A stretch of 20,701 nt of DNA from an uncultured Desulfovibrio sp. (GCA_900553065.1 USBZ01000031.1:1-20701); one strand, 5' to 3'. Numbered from the stretch's first letter, positions 8,727-15,350 are shown. The notes: generated by a model not told the origin, from the letters alone. Translations and numbers: made by a program.

Positions 8727-8755
8727 TTTGTAGATCATAAAGAAAAAAAGTGCAA
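8727..8755 (-). promoter_or_regulatory. Sigma-70-like promoter of the NlpC/P60 gene
   Basis: On the minus strand TTGCAC (8750-8755) and TACAAA (8727-8732) are exactly 17 bases apart. Transcription would begin near 8720, about 36 bases before the chosen start codon. This supports the inner start codon. Confidence 0.6.
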
Positions 8756-9011
8756 GCGGGACGTCAGAAAGGAAAACTGCATGATTTTTGGCGAGGTGGT
8801 ATTATAAAAATATACATAAGGGGAATGTGTTATTTTGATTGATATATTTCATCTATAACATAGGAACGTATTATTTTTTATTGTATGGTTATTGACGTTG
8901 TATATAAATCGTGAAATATGCTTCTATCAGTGTGATATGTTGTTTTCTCATGGAAGTAATAGGATTTTTTTTGGAGGAAATATTACTTTCGGGAAAAGTG
9001 AGGAGGTAGTT
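8756..9011. other. AT-rich intergenic region between divergent genes
   Basis: This spacer is far richer in A and T than its surroundings. It must carry the promoter of the CII-like gene. One weak candidate is TTGACG (8892-8897) with AATATG 17 bases on; the -10 matches consensus at only three positions. No gene was seen. Confidence 0.5.
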
Positions 9012-9362
9012 ATGGTGTCTGAACTTTCCACTCTCATTCACAATCTTGTTCTCGACAATCCGGTGCCTGCCAAAGATCTGGCCAAGGCTATCGGAAAGCC
9101 GTATTCCACGCTGCTGAGAGAAGTGAATCCGTATGATACGGGCGCAAAACTCGGCGCGGAGACGCTGCTGCAGATCATGTTGCAGACGGGAGATACCAAG
9201 CCGTTGGAATACATGGCTGGTAAACTCGGCTACGCTCTGGTCTCCGCCAGGAATGAGGCTCCCCATGTCACTCCCGGCGCCTTTCAGGGGCAGGCTGCCG
9301 GAATGAGCGTTTCGTCTGCGCTGGACGATCGTCAGACAGGGGAAAGAGAGCGCAGAGTCTGA
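9012..9362 (+). CDS. Phage CII-like regulatory protein (CP76-type)
   Basis: A 116-residue putative DNA-binding protein resembling the phage CII/CP76 regulators found in phages and as single genes in proteobacteria. The start at 9012 follows a very strong ribosome binding site, GAGGAGG, five bases upstream. An in-frame ATG 40 codons earlier has none and lies in AT-rich promoter sequence. Residues 1-80 carry the family pattern: a helical start, then AKDLAKAIGKPYSTLLREVNP, then GAKLGAETLLQIMLQTGDTKPLEYMAGKLGY. The C-terminal 35 residues are polar and look disordered. No other phage gene is nearby, so it is either an adopted host regulator or a prophage remnant. Its targets are unknown. Confidence 0.8.
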   Translation: MVSELSTLIHNLVLDNPVPAKDLAKAIGKPYSTLLREVNPYDTGAKLGAETLLQIMLQTGDTKPLEYMAGKLGYALVSARNEAPHVTPGAFQGQAAGMSVSSALDDRQTGERERRV

Positions 9363-9373
9363 TGCAGGGGATG

Positions 9374-9397
9374 TCTCCTTCCTGATTGAGAAGGAGA
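9374..9397 (+). terminator. Weak hairpin after the CII-like gene
   Basis: TCTCCTTC (9374-9381) and GAAGGAGA (9390-9397) form an eight-pair stem with an eight-base loop just past the stop codon. No T run follows, so it may only be a partial terminator or an RNA-end stabiliser. Confidence 0.35.
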
Positions 9398-9730
9398 ATA
9401 TGGGCGGAGGCGCATGGTCTTCGCCCTTTCTTTTTTTATACAGGCGGGGCTGCGAACGTCGGCGGAGGAAGGAGAAAAGGCGTTTATGGCAAGACGAGCG
9501 CGCGAGAGGGGGGGGGGATTTTGCCTTCGATGACAGGCCCTGTCTGTGGGCCGTGCCTTCGCGTGCGCTGGATTTTTTTCCTTCTTGGGGGAGGCGTCCC
9601 GCAGCCGGACGAAGGCGGCGTGTGTTTCTGTCAGATGTCGTTCCGCGGAACGGCTGAGTGAGAAAGAGAGGGAGAGAAGGCGGGCGGAGCCGGAAGGGCT
9701 CTGGAGGAAAAAGGGATCCGCTTTTCGGGA
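9398..9730. other. Gene-free G-rich spacer with a G10 run
   Basis: No coding frame with a start signal or plausible composition was seen. The plus strand is purine-rich and includes ten consecutive G (9508-9517). It separates convergent transcription units, the CII-like gene and the SRP RNA. Confidence 0.5.
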
Positions 9731-9765
9731 AAAACAAAAGGGCGCAACATTGTTGCGCCCTTTTG
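9731..9765 (-). terminator. Terminator of the SRP RNA gene
   Basis: CAAAAGGGCGCAAC (9735-9748) and GTTGCGCCCTTTTG (9752-9765) form a perfect 14-pair stem with a three-base loop. TTTT follows on the minus strand. The stem begins directly at the 3' edge of the RNA's closing helix. Confidence 0.9.
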
Positions 9766-9866
9766 GGAACCGGACACCCGGCAACAACCGTTACCGTTGC
9801 TTCCTTTCGGACCTGGCGGGGTTGGCGGCGTGACCGCCGTCCGGTTCCCGGTTTGCTTACGAAGCG
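9765..9866 (-). ncRNA. ffs: Signal recognition particle RNA (4.5S, small bacterial type)
   Basis: The RNA core of the signal recognition particle, which binds Ffh and targets nascent membrane proteins to the Sec translocon. The minus strand reads CCAGGTCCGAAAGGAAGCAAC, the conserved domain IV hairpin and internal loop that bind the Ffh M domain. The ends GGGAACCGGAC and GTCCGGTTCCC (plus-strand 9839-9849 and 9765-9775) close the rod perfectly. The core is 85 nt (9765-9849). The promoter spacing puts transcription start near 9866, adding a short 5' extension able to form a GCTT/AAGC hairpin. The apical tetraloop reads GAAA rather than the usual GGAA. Confidence 0.93.
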
Positions 9867-9872
9867 GCATTT

Positions 9873-9901
9873 ACTATAGCGGGGGAAGGGGGCTCTGTCA
9901 A
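9873..9901 (-). promoter_or_regulatory. Near-consensus sigma-70 promoter of ffs
   Basis: On the minus strand TTGACA (9896-9901, a perfect -35) and TATAGT (9873-9878) are 17 bases apart. This is the strongest housekeeping promoter in the window, as expected for an abundant stable RNA. Confidence 0.88.
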
Positions 9902-10240
9902 CCGGTGGGGGATGGGGCCGTCGGGCGTCGCGCAGGATGCCGAAAGGGCGGTCTTTTTTGCGGCGTTGTTTGCCCGCTTTTTTTTGAAGTCCGTTTCGGG
10001 GGAGGGGGAAGTTTTTTCTTGCCTGTCTTGCAGCGGAACTTCCAGCGGAAAGCGGACGGAAAGGAGAGTCTTCTTTTCAGCCCGGGCGCTGTCTGATGTT
10101 TCCAGAAAGCGTTTCCTGAAGCTCTGTCTGCCCCTGCTTCTTCGCCGTGTCGTCTTTCCGTAGAAAATCGGCCTGAAAGGGCGGCTGCAAAAGGCTTATC
10201 CGGCCCGATATTCAAAAAAAGAAAAAAGCCTGAAAAAAAG
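9902..10240. other. Gene-free spacer between ffs and tRNA-Leu
   Basis: The spacer lies between divergent RNA genes. The left part is G-rich on the plus strand and the right part carries A-rich runs near 10213-10238. No ribosome binding site or family-like translation was seen. Confidence 0.5.
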
Positions 10241-10242
10241 AC

Positions 10243-10269
10243 TTGCCAAGTCGGGGTCTTTCTTATACA
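10243..10269 (+). promoter_or_regulatory. Candidate promoter of tRNA-Leu
   Basis: TTGCCA (10243-10248) and TATACA (10264-10269) are 15 bases apart, slightly short of ideal. Start of transcription would fall about five bases before the mature tRNA. Confidence 0.5.
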
Positions 10270-10280
10270 AAAACAGCTGT

Positions 10281-10365
10281 GCCCAGGTGGTGGAATTGGT
10301 AGACACACTATCTTGAGGTGGTAGCGCCGAATGGCGTGGGAGTTCGAGTCTCCCCCTGGGCACCA
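10281..10365 (+). tRNA. tRNA-Leu, anticodon GAG
   Basis: This is a class II tRNA of 85 nt with the 3' CCA encoded. The acceptor arms GCCCAGG and CCTGGGC pair perfectly. The D-arm reads TGGTGGAATTGGTAGACAC, as in leucine tRNAs. The anticodon stem-loop is CTATC-TTGAGGT-GGTAG with GAG at the centre, reading CUC and CUU codons. A variable arm of the leucine type follows (CGCCGAATGGCG), then a T-arm with GTTCGAGTC. The layout closely matches the known bacterial Leu(GAG) tRNA. Confidence 0.97.
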
Positions 10366-10375
10366 GTTGAATATG

Positions 10376-10410
10376 AGAGCCGCAGAATGTTCTGCGGCTT
10401 TTTCGTTTTT
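10376..10410 (+). terminator. Terminator of tRNA-Leu
   Basis: AGCCGCAGAA and TTCTGCGGCT pair around a two-base loop and are followed by TTTTTCGTTTTT. It lies about 12 bases after the tRNA. Confidence 0.9.
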
Positions 10411-10635
10411 AAGCCGTAGCGCTCCCGCTCCGGGCGAATCGTCGCCGGGAGGGCGGCCTGAGCCGCACCATCGATATTTTTTCCCTGAAGAAGCAACTAC
10501 GAGAACCATTCCGCGGCAAAGAGCAGGAGCGGAGAAAAGCGGGGCACCGTGTCGTAGCGTAGGTTTCCCTGCTGCCTTTCCTGCCGAAAAGGCGGAAGGG
10601 GCATTCGTCGTCAGCACCGGGGCGTGGGCCGACAT
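10411..10635. other. Short spacer, no gene seen
   Basis: Between two terminators that face each other (tRNA-Leu and the NPD oxidoreductase operon). Overlapping frames on both strands lack start signals and recognisable motifs. Confidence 0.5.
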
Positions 10636-10680
10636 GAAAAAGGATCCCCGCGGAAAGGAAGGACCTTTCTGCGGGGATCT
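10636..10680 (-). terminator. Terminator of the amidohydrolase-transporter-oxidoreductase operon
   Basis: On the minus strand GATCCCCGC (from plus 10671-10679) pairs with GCGGGGATC (10643-10651) over nine positions. An inner GAAAGG/CCTTTC pairing extends it, and CTTTTTC follows. It is about 70 bases past the last stop codon. Confidence 0.88.
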
Positions 10681-10746
10681 GGCCGGACAGCGGGAGAAGC
10701 TTTCCGGCCCGGGGGAGGAGCGGACGACTCCGCGTCGTTCCCTGTG

Positions 10747-11745
10747 CTACTGCAGGGGAATGTTCGGTGCGGACTGGAGCAGCGTCCGGCAGTCGTTTAT
10801 GATGGAATCCATGATTTCGCGGACGGGGCGCACGGCGTGGATGAGTCCGATGCTCTGGCCGGCCATGATGGCTCCGTTCTCATGATCGCCCTCCAGCATG
10901 CCGCGGCGGGAGGAGTTGGCGGCAAGGGCGAGCACTTTGGCCTTGGCTTCGGTCCAGGGATAATCGGCTTCCGCGGCGGCGATTTTGGCGGTCAGGGCGT
11001 TTCGCAGCTGACGACAGGGTTCTCCGGTGCAGAAGCCCGCTTCCGTGGTGGCGAAGTCTGCGGCGTTCACGATGGCTTCCTTGGAGGAAGGATGGATGTC
11101 GGCTTCTTCGGAGGCCAGGAACACGGTACCCATTTCTATGCCGCAGGCGCCGAGCATGAGGGCGGCAGCCATGCCGCGTCCGTCGGCAATGCCGCCGGAG
11201 GCCGCCACGGGCACTGTGGCGATGTCCGCCACCTGCGGTACGGCCGCCATGGTGCCCTGGAAGGTGATGTGACCGCCGCCGTCGCGTCCTTTCACGATGA
11301 GAACGTCCGCACCCGCATCCTGGGCGACGAGGGCGTCCTGCACGGTGAACACCTTGGCCAGAATGGTCAGTCCGGCCTTCTTGAAGTTTTCAAAATGCCT
11401 GCGGGCAAAGTCGGGATCCAGGTGATGGGTTTCGTCGCAGAGTGTATCCAGATGGAGATAGCGGACACCGTCCTCCTTCAGCAGGGCGGTTATGGTGTTC
11501 AGCTTTTCATCGGTGATGAAGCGGGGGTGAAATCCGAGATTGACGGCAAAGGGGCGATCCGTGAGCTCTCTGGTTCTGGCGACCTGCGTGCGGATGAAGT
11601 CCGGCATGGCGGCTCCCGTGCCGAGAACGCCGAGTCCTCCGGCCTCACCGACGGCGGCCACGAGCGGCGCCGTGCTGATCCAGGCCATGGGGCCCTGAAT
11701 GATGGGTTTTTCCACGCCGAGGACGCGGCAGAGACGATTGTTCAT
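10747..11745 (-). CDS. FMN-dependent NPD/FabK-family oxidoreductase (nitronate monooxygenase-like)
   Basis: A TIM-barrel flavoenzyme of the 2-nitropropane dioxygenase / enoyl-ACP reductase II superfamily, 332 residues, cytosolic. The N-terminus (VEKPIIQGPMAWISTAPLVAAV) is typical. GRDGGGH at 153-159 matches the family segment that carries the active-site histidine, with Asp where Glu is usual. GGIADGRGMAAALMLGACG (184-202) and MGTVFL (205-210) form the FMN phosphate site. A GGGAGA ribosome binding site precedes the ATG, and only 18 bases separate it from the transporter gene, so it is co-transcribed. Annotation pipelines would call it nitronate monooxygenase. Given its partners, a role in converting the imported compound is equally likely. 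FabK as a fatty-acid enzyme is less likely here. Confidence 0.85.
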   Translation of the reverse strand: MNNRLCRVLGVEKPIIQGPMAWISTAPLVAAVGEAGGLGVLGTGAAMPDFIRTQVARTRELTDRPFAVNLGFHPRFITDEKLNTITALLKEDGVRYLHLDTLCDETHHLDPDFARRHFENFKKAGLTILAKVFTVQDALVAQDAGADVLIVKGRDGGGHITFQGTMAAVPQVADIATVPVAASGGIADGRGMAAALMLGACGIEMGTVFLASEEADIHPSSKEAIVNAADFATTEAGFCTGEPCRQLRNALTAKIAAAEADYPWTEAKAKVLALAANSSRRGMLEGDHENGAIMAGQSIGLIHAVRPVREIMDSIINDCRTLLQSAPNIPLQ

Positions 11746-11763
11746 AATGATCTCCCGGGAAAA

Positions 11764-13176
11764 TCAGTTGAAGATCCAGCCCATCAGATACCAGTAGGGC
11801 AGCTGAAGGACGAGGAATGAGGCGAAGGTGACGGCGCTTTTGATGCTGGCGAGCATGATGAAGTCGCGCATGGTCATCATGCCGAAGCTGAAGATGACCA
11901 CGAGCGTGGTGATTTCATGGGGCAGAAAATACATATCCGCACCGAGCACGATGCACATCATTGCCGTAACCGGCTGCAGATTCAGAGAAAGGGCTATCTG
12001 CGTGAACGGGGCGCTGAGGGCGGCGAACATGGCGCTGGCGCTGAGGACGAAATTGGCGAGGGCGCATATCACGAGAATGATGATGAACACGATGCTCGGG
12101 GAGAGGGACGCCAGCAGGGGAAGGGCGGTTTCCTTGATGAAGGGGGTGAATCCCAGTTCCATGCCCACGACGCCGATGCTCATGCAGGCGGCCATGAAGG
12201 CCAGCACGTTGATGTTGACGCGGCTGATGGACTTGGTCGTGCCGGCGCGCAGCGCGGGTGTGAACAGAAGGTACGGCAGCACCATGAAGGCATAGTTCAG
12301 CGAGTAGCCGTGCACCGGCTGCAGGAGAACATAAATAAACAGGGCAGTCACCACGACGCAGATGTGTTTTTCTTCCGACGTGAGCGGACCGAGCTTCCTG
12401 AGTTCCTCTTCGAAATATTCTCGTCCGTTGCCTTGCGTGACGAAGGTTTCGGTCTTGAACAGCTTGGTCAGCAGCCATACGAAGAAGACGTCAGCGAAAA
12501 GCTGGGGCCAGTTGTAGATGATGCAGGTGTACCAGGGCAGCATGGTGCTTTCCTGACCGGGCACGAGGCGCATGCCCTGTTCCAGCAGACCCAGAGTAAC
12601 GGGGGTGTAAATGAAGGCCGAAGAGCCGAACGCTCCCACGGCGGCCACAATCATAATGATGGCCGATTCCTTGCAGGGCTTCTCATAGCCGAACACCTTG
12701 CACAGTCCGAAGGCCAGCGTGGCGATGATGATGTAGCCGCGTGTGAACGTGAGAATGGAAAGAATGATGCCGGCGAAGAGAAAACCGTACAGCGCTCCGG
12801 TATAGGTGCCGCCGGTTTTGCTGATGCACCACATGCATATGCGCCTGAGAATGCCGACTTCTTCCATGACGTTTGCCAGAATGAACGCGCCGAGACTCAT
12901 GAAAATGACGGTGTTGGTCCACGGTTTGAGGGCCACGGATTCCGGCACGAGTCCGCTCGCGATAAAGAGCGTGCTGAGCAGCATGGATGCCGCTACGACG
13001 GGCAGCAGCTCAAAAGCGAGTATACTGATGAAGAATACGGAAAAGGAGAAGAACAGACGCAGCTGCGGGGTGAAGTATTCGCTTGCGGGAATGCAGGTGA
13101 CGGCTGCTGCCAGTGCGAAGGTGATGATCCACTTGATGAGTACGGTGCGGTCGCTGCCGGAGATGCTGATGGCCAT
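11764..13176 (-). CDS. SLC13/DASS-like anion transporter
   Basis: An inner-membrane carrier of 470 residues with about 11-12 hydrophobic helices, resembling the divalent-anion/Na+ symporters (CitT, SdcS, VcINDY relatives). The best matches are the overall layout and the C-terminal block ending TMRDFIMLASIKSAVTFASF. I start it at the ATG at 13174-13176, preceded by CGAGG; an in-frame ATG 46 codons upstream would add a non-membrane tail overlapping the intergenic hairpin. The two SNT motifs that shape the sodium and substrate sites in this family are not evident. The equivalent places read TFTRGYIII (about 143-151) and LSASAMFAAL (about 378-387). The substrate is probably a small carboxylate or other anion, not identifiable from sequence. 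It lies between the amidohydrolase-fold gene and the flavoenzyme. Confidence 0.78.
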   Translation of the reverse strand: MAISISGSDRTVLIKWIITFALAAAVTCIPASEYFTPQLRLFFSFSVFFISILAFELLPVVAASMLLSTLFIASGLVPESVALKPWTNTVIFMSLGAFILANVMEEVGILRRICMWCISKTGGTYTGALYGFLFAGIILSILTFTRGYIIIATLAFGLCKVFGYEKPCKESAIIMIVAAVGAFGSSAFIYTPVTLGLLEQGMRLVPGQESTMLPWYTCIIYNWPQLFADVFFVWLLTKLFKTETFVTQGNGREYFEEELRKLGPLTSEEKHICVVVTALFIYVLLQPVHGYSLNYAFMVLPYLLFTPALRAGTTKSISRVNINVLAFMAACMSIGVVGMELGFTPFIKETALPLLASLSPSIVFIIILVICALANFVLSASAMFAALSAPFTQIALSLNLQPVTAMMCIVLGADMYFLPHEITTLVVIFSFGMMTMRDFIMLASIKSAVTFASFLVLQLPYWYLMGWIFN

Positions 13177-13211
13177 GTGAACCTCGTTCGAGATGCGGAA
13201 GAGAATGGGGG

Positions 13212-13241
13212 CGTCCGCCCCGTTCCGGTGCGGGGCGGACG
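13212..13241 (-). promoter_or_regulatory. Strong intercistronic RNA hairpin
   Basis: CGTCCGCCCCG (13212-13222) and CGGGGCGGACG (13231-13241) form a perfect 11-pair GC-rich stem with an eight-base loop, between the amidohydrolase-fold and transporter genes. No U run follows on the minus strand, so it should not terminate fully. It could set relative mRNA levels by blocking 3' exonucleases or by partial attenuation. Confidence 0.6.
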
Positions 13242-13249
13242 GTGGGGAG

Positions 13250-14131
13250 CTAGTCTTCGAGTCCGAACAGGCGGGCGGCGTTGCCGTACATGATGTCCGG
13301 CAGTACCTCTTCACGGATGCCGCAGCTCAGCCAGTAGTCCACGGCGAACTGCATGGTGCAGCGGGGGAAGGCGGAGCCGAAGAGAATGCGGTCGCGAAGC
13401 ATGTAGTTCGCCGCCTTGGCGAGCAGCATGCCGGCAGGGGAGTTCGGCATGGTGCCGTCGGGGGAGATGTAGATGTTGCCGTTCCAGAAGGCGAGATCGA
13501 TGACTTCCAGCGTACGGGGACCGCCGCCGTGACAGAGCACGAAGTTCACCTTGTTGCGGTAGATGCCGGAAATTTCTTCCAGCGCGGCGAGCTGTTCCAG
13601 GGACATGGAGCGGAATGTGATGAGCACCGGAATGCCGTGCTGCGCGCAGATGTCGTAGATGAACATGGCGCGCTTGTCGTTGAGCATCCAGTTGGGCTTG
13701 TCGATGGCGGGTTCCACGGCCACGCCGCGGCAGGGACCGTTGACCACGTACTTGTTGATCTGAGCCTCGATTTCATCCGGCGTGTGATAGACGGGGGAAA
13801 TGCCGGGAACGCCGAGAATGCGGCCCGGGTACTTTTCCATGAGTTCCACGAGTTCGCCGTTGTCGGTGGGAGCGCGGTGATTGCAGGGGTCGCCCCAGGC
13901 GGCACGGTAGGGTGCCACGGCCAGATCCACGCCGGCGGTATCCATTTCCTGGATGAAGTCATCCATGCTGCGGGAATCGATGGTACGGGAAAGATCGGGG
14001 CAGCCGCTCTGGAAGTTGCCCTTGCGGAGAGTGCTTTCCTTGTCGAAAAGGCAGAAGGGATGACCTTCATTCATGAAGGCCTTGAAGGGGGGACGGCAGC
14101 GCATGTCGGCTATCTTCATACCGTAACGCAT
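13250..14131 (-). CDS. Amidohydrolase-2-fold protein with altered metal site (paralog 1)
   Basis: A 293-residue TIM-barrel protein of the amidohydrolase-2 group (ACMSD-like), first gene of a sigma-54 operon with a transporter and a flavoenzyme. Family traits include the start with a conserved IADMRCRPP strand, the NGPCRGVAVEPA segment, FVLCHGGGP (His201), ILFGSAFP and the C-terminal YGNAARLFGLED. The usual HxH metal ligands at strand 1 are replaced by R11-C12-R13. The strand-5 position reads LITFRS without histidine, and the strand-8 GSD aspartate is Ala254. Only the strand-6 histidine remains. The ATG at 14131 follows GCGAGG at a normal distance. It is clearly a paralog of the protein at 14469-15350. 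Reaction unknown: metal-independent hydrolysis, decarboxylation or binding are all possible. Confidence 0.85.
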   Translation of the reverse strand: MRYGMKIADMRCRPPFKAFMNEGHPFCLFDKESTLRKGNFQSGCPDLSRTIDSRSMDDFIQEMDTAGVDLAVAPYRAAWGDPCNHRAPTDNGELVELMEKYPGRILGVPGISPVYHTPDEIEAQINKYVVNGPCRGVAVEPAIDKPNWMLNDKRAMFIYDICAQHGIPVLITFRSMSLEQLAALEEISGIYRNKVNFVLCHGGGPRTLEVIDLAFWNGNIYISPDGTMPNSPAGMLLAKAANYMLRDRILFGSAFPRCTMQFAVDYWLSCGIREEVLPDIMYGNAARLFGLED

Positions 14132-14188
14132 AAGGAACCTCGCTTATTGATGGTTGCAGTATACGGGGACAATGTTTGCCTGTACTGT

Positions 14189-14204
14189 TGCAAGATACGG
14201 GCCA
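14189..14204 (-). promoter_or_regulatory. Sigma-54 (-24/-12) promoter of the amidohydrolase-transporter-oxidoreductase operon
   Basis: On the minus strand the sequence reads TGGCCCGTATCTTGCA, against the RpoN consensus TGGCACG-N4-TTGCA. GG and GC are separated by exactly ten bases, as required. It lies 58 bases before the start codon of paralog 1. A sigma-54 activator is encoded nearby and palindromes lie upstream. Confidence 0.82.
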
Positions 14205-14301
14205 TTATAAAGTTTTTCATTTATTTCAATATATTGCCATAAAAAGAGAAAAGATGATCATGTTCAAAAAAGGACAATATATGCACCGTTCTGCAAAAGA
14301 A

Positions 14302-14322
14302 GGGACAATGCGACTTGTCCTT
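14302..14322. promoter_or_regulatory. Enhancer-like inverted repeat GGACAA-N6-TTGTCC
   Basis: GGACAA (14303-14308) and TTGTCC (14315-14320) are perfect inverted six-base arms, centred about 108 bases upstream of the -24 element. A related half-site GGACAATATAT lies at 14272-14282. The arms match those of the longer palindrome at 14388-14409, implying one shared binding protein. Confidence 0.6.
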
Positions 14323-14370
14323 TTTTTGTGAACTGAAGGTGAATATGTGGGAAAAAGGCCGGTTTTCTGA

Positions 14371-14409
14371 GGGACAGACAGGGACAAAAGGGACAATATA
14401 TTGTCCCTT
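14371..14409. promoter_or_regulatory. Enhancer-like palindrome with phased GGGACA repeats
   Basis: GGGACAATATATTGTCCC (14390-14407) is a perfect 18-base palindrome, 22 bases with its flanking AA/TT. Two further GGGACA copies start at 14371 and 14381, so three copies are spaced nine to ten bases apart, about one DNA turn. Its centre is about 194 bases upstream of the -24 element, a typical distance for a sigma-54 activator site. Confidence 0.7.
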
Positions 14410-14416
14410 ACGGCAT

Positions 14417-14448
14417 GAAAAAAGGCATGACCCCGAAAGGTCATGCCT
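14417..14448 (-). terminator. Terminator of the paralog 2 gene
   Basis: GGCATGACC (14424-14432) and GGTCATGCC (14439-14447) form a perfect nine-pair stem with a six-base loop; TTTTTTC follows on the minus strand. It separates the paralog 2 transcript from the downstream sigma-54 operon. Confidence 0.9.
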
Positions 14449-14468
14449 GCGTTTGTGCGGAAAAAGGC

Positions 14469-15350
14469 TTACTTGAAGGTGTCGTACAGCGTTACGCCGG
14501 GATTGCCTTCTTCCAGTCCGAGGAAGCGTGCGGCGTTGTCATAGAGCACCTTGGGCAGCACTTCCTGACGGAAGCCGGCCTTCAGGTAGAAGTCGCGGAT
14601 GAACTTCTGATCCTGGAGCGGGTAGGCGGATCCGAACATGAGCTGATCCTGCAGCAGGTAATTGGCGGCATCCACATAGGCCTGCCAGCCGGGCATGTTG
14701 ACCAGATAGCGGTCGATGCACACGAACAGATTGGGATACATGGCACATACGGCGCTCATCTGGGTGAACCAGGGCCATGCGCCGTGGTACAGACAGAGCT
14801 TCATGCGGGGGAAGCGCTTGAGTACGGCTTCCACTCTCTGGGGCATGTAGGCCGTGACGTCGGGATAGCCGGGGCCGCCGAAAGTCACGGAAACCGGCAG
14901 GTTGCGATCCTGGCACAGCTCAAACACGGGAGAGAGGCGCTCGTCGTCGAAATACATGGCGCTCTGCCCTGCGGGGGAGACGGCAGGTTCCACGTTGACG
15001 CCGGTAAAGGGACCGTTGACGGCATATTCCTCCACTTCGCGGAGGCAGGTTTCCATGTCGTACACGTCCACGCCCACCATGCCGTAGAAGGTGTTCGGCA
15101 TCTTTTCAATGAGCTCTTTGATTTCTTCGTTGGCGTCCGTGGTCTTGCCGCGACGCACCGCGCATACGCCCTTCACGATGTTTGCCGCCTTCATTTCGGC
15201 CATGAACATGTCAAACGATTTCTGTCTGGCGGACTCGGCCACGGGGCAGCCGCCGAACAGGGGCGCTCCCTGAAATTTCTTTTCCGTGAAGGCTACGGTG
15301 TTCACGTTGAAGCGGAGCGGGGGACGGCAGCGCATATCGATGGTTCTCAT
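14469..15350 (-). CDS. Amidohydrolase-2-fold protein with altered metal site (paralog 2)
   Basis: A 293-residue TIM-barrel relative of the protein at 13250-14131, in its own sigma-54 unit. I start it at the ATG at 15348-15350, which has a perfect AAGGAG seven bases upstream; an earlier in-frame ATG overlaps the promoter. Shared features with paralog 1 are IDMRCRPP at the N-terminus (R7-C8-R9 in place of HxH), VNGPFTGVNVEPA, a strand-6 histidine (LCLYHGAWP, His189), LMFGSAYP (Ala242 in place of the usual Asp) and DNAARFLGLEE. The strand-5 region reads SVTFGGPGYPD with no histidine. The two probably act on related compounds or as partners in one complex; paralog 2 has a longer C-terminal tail. 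Annotation would say amidohydrolase, but hydrolase activity is doubtful. Confidence 0.85.
   Translation of the reverse strand: MRTIDMRCRPPLRFNVNTVAFTEKKFQGAPLFGGCPVAESARQKSFDMFMAEMKAANIVKGVCAVRRGKTTDANEEIKELIEKMPNTFYGMVGVDVYDMETCLREVEEYAVNGPFTGVNVEPAVSPAGQSAMYFDDERLSPVFELCQDRNLPVSVTFGGPGYPDVTAYMPQRVEAVLKRFPRMKLCLYHGAWPWFTQMSAVCAMYPNLFVCIDRYLVNMPGWQAYVDAANYLLQDQLMFGSAYPLQDQKFIRDFYLKAGFRQEVLPKVLYDNAARFLGLEEGNPGVTLYDTFK

Noticed and set aside
7899..8807. 302-codon plus-strand frame
   Set aside because: Most of it is antisense to the NlpC/P60 gene, whose catalytic Cys and His residues are intact.
8889..9737. 282-codon minus-strand frame opposite the CII-like gene
   Set aside because: No start signal, Arg/Ser/Pro-rich translation, and it runs through the G-rich spacer and over a gene with a strong ribosome binding site.
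9898..10635. 245-codon minus-strand frame spanning tRNA-Leu
   Set aside because: It crosses a tRNA, its promoter and its terminator, and gives a low-complexity translation.
11917..13293. 458-codon plus-strand frame opposite the carrier
   Set aside because: The opposite strand encodes a membrane protein with regular hydrophobic helices; this frame is highly charged, without motifs.
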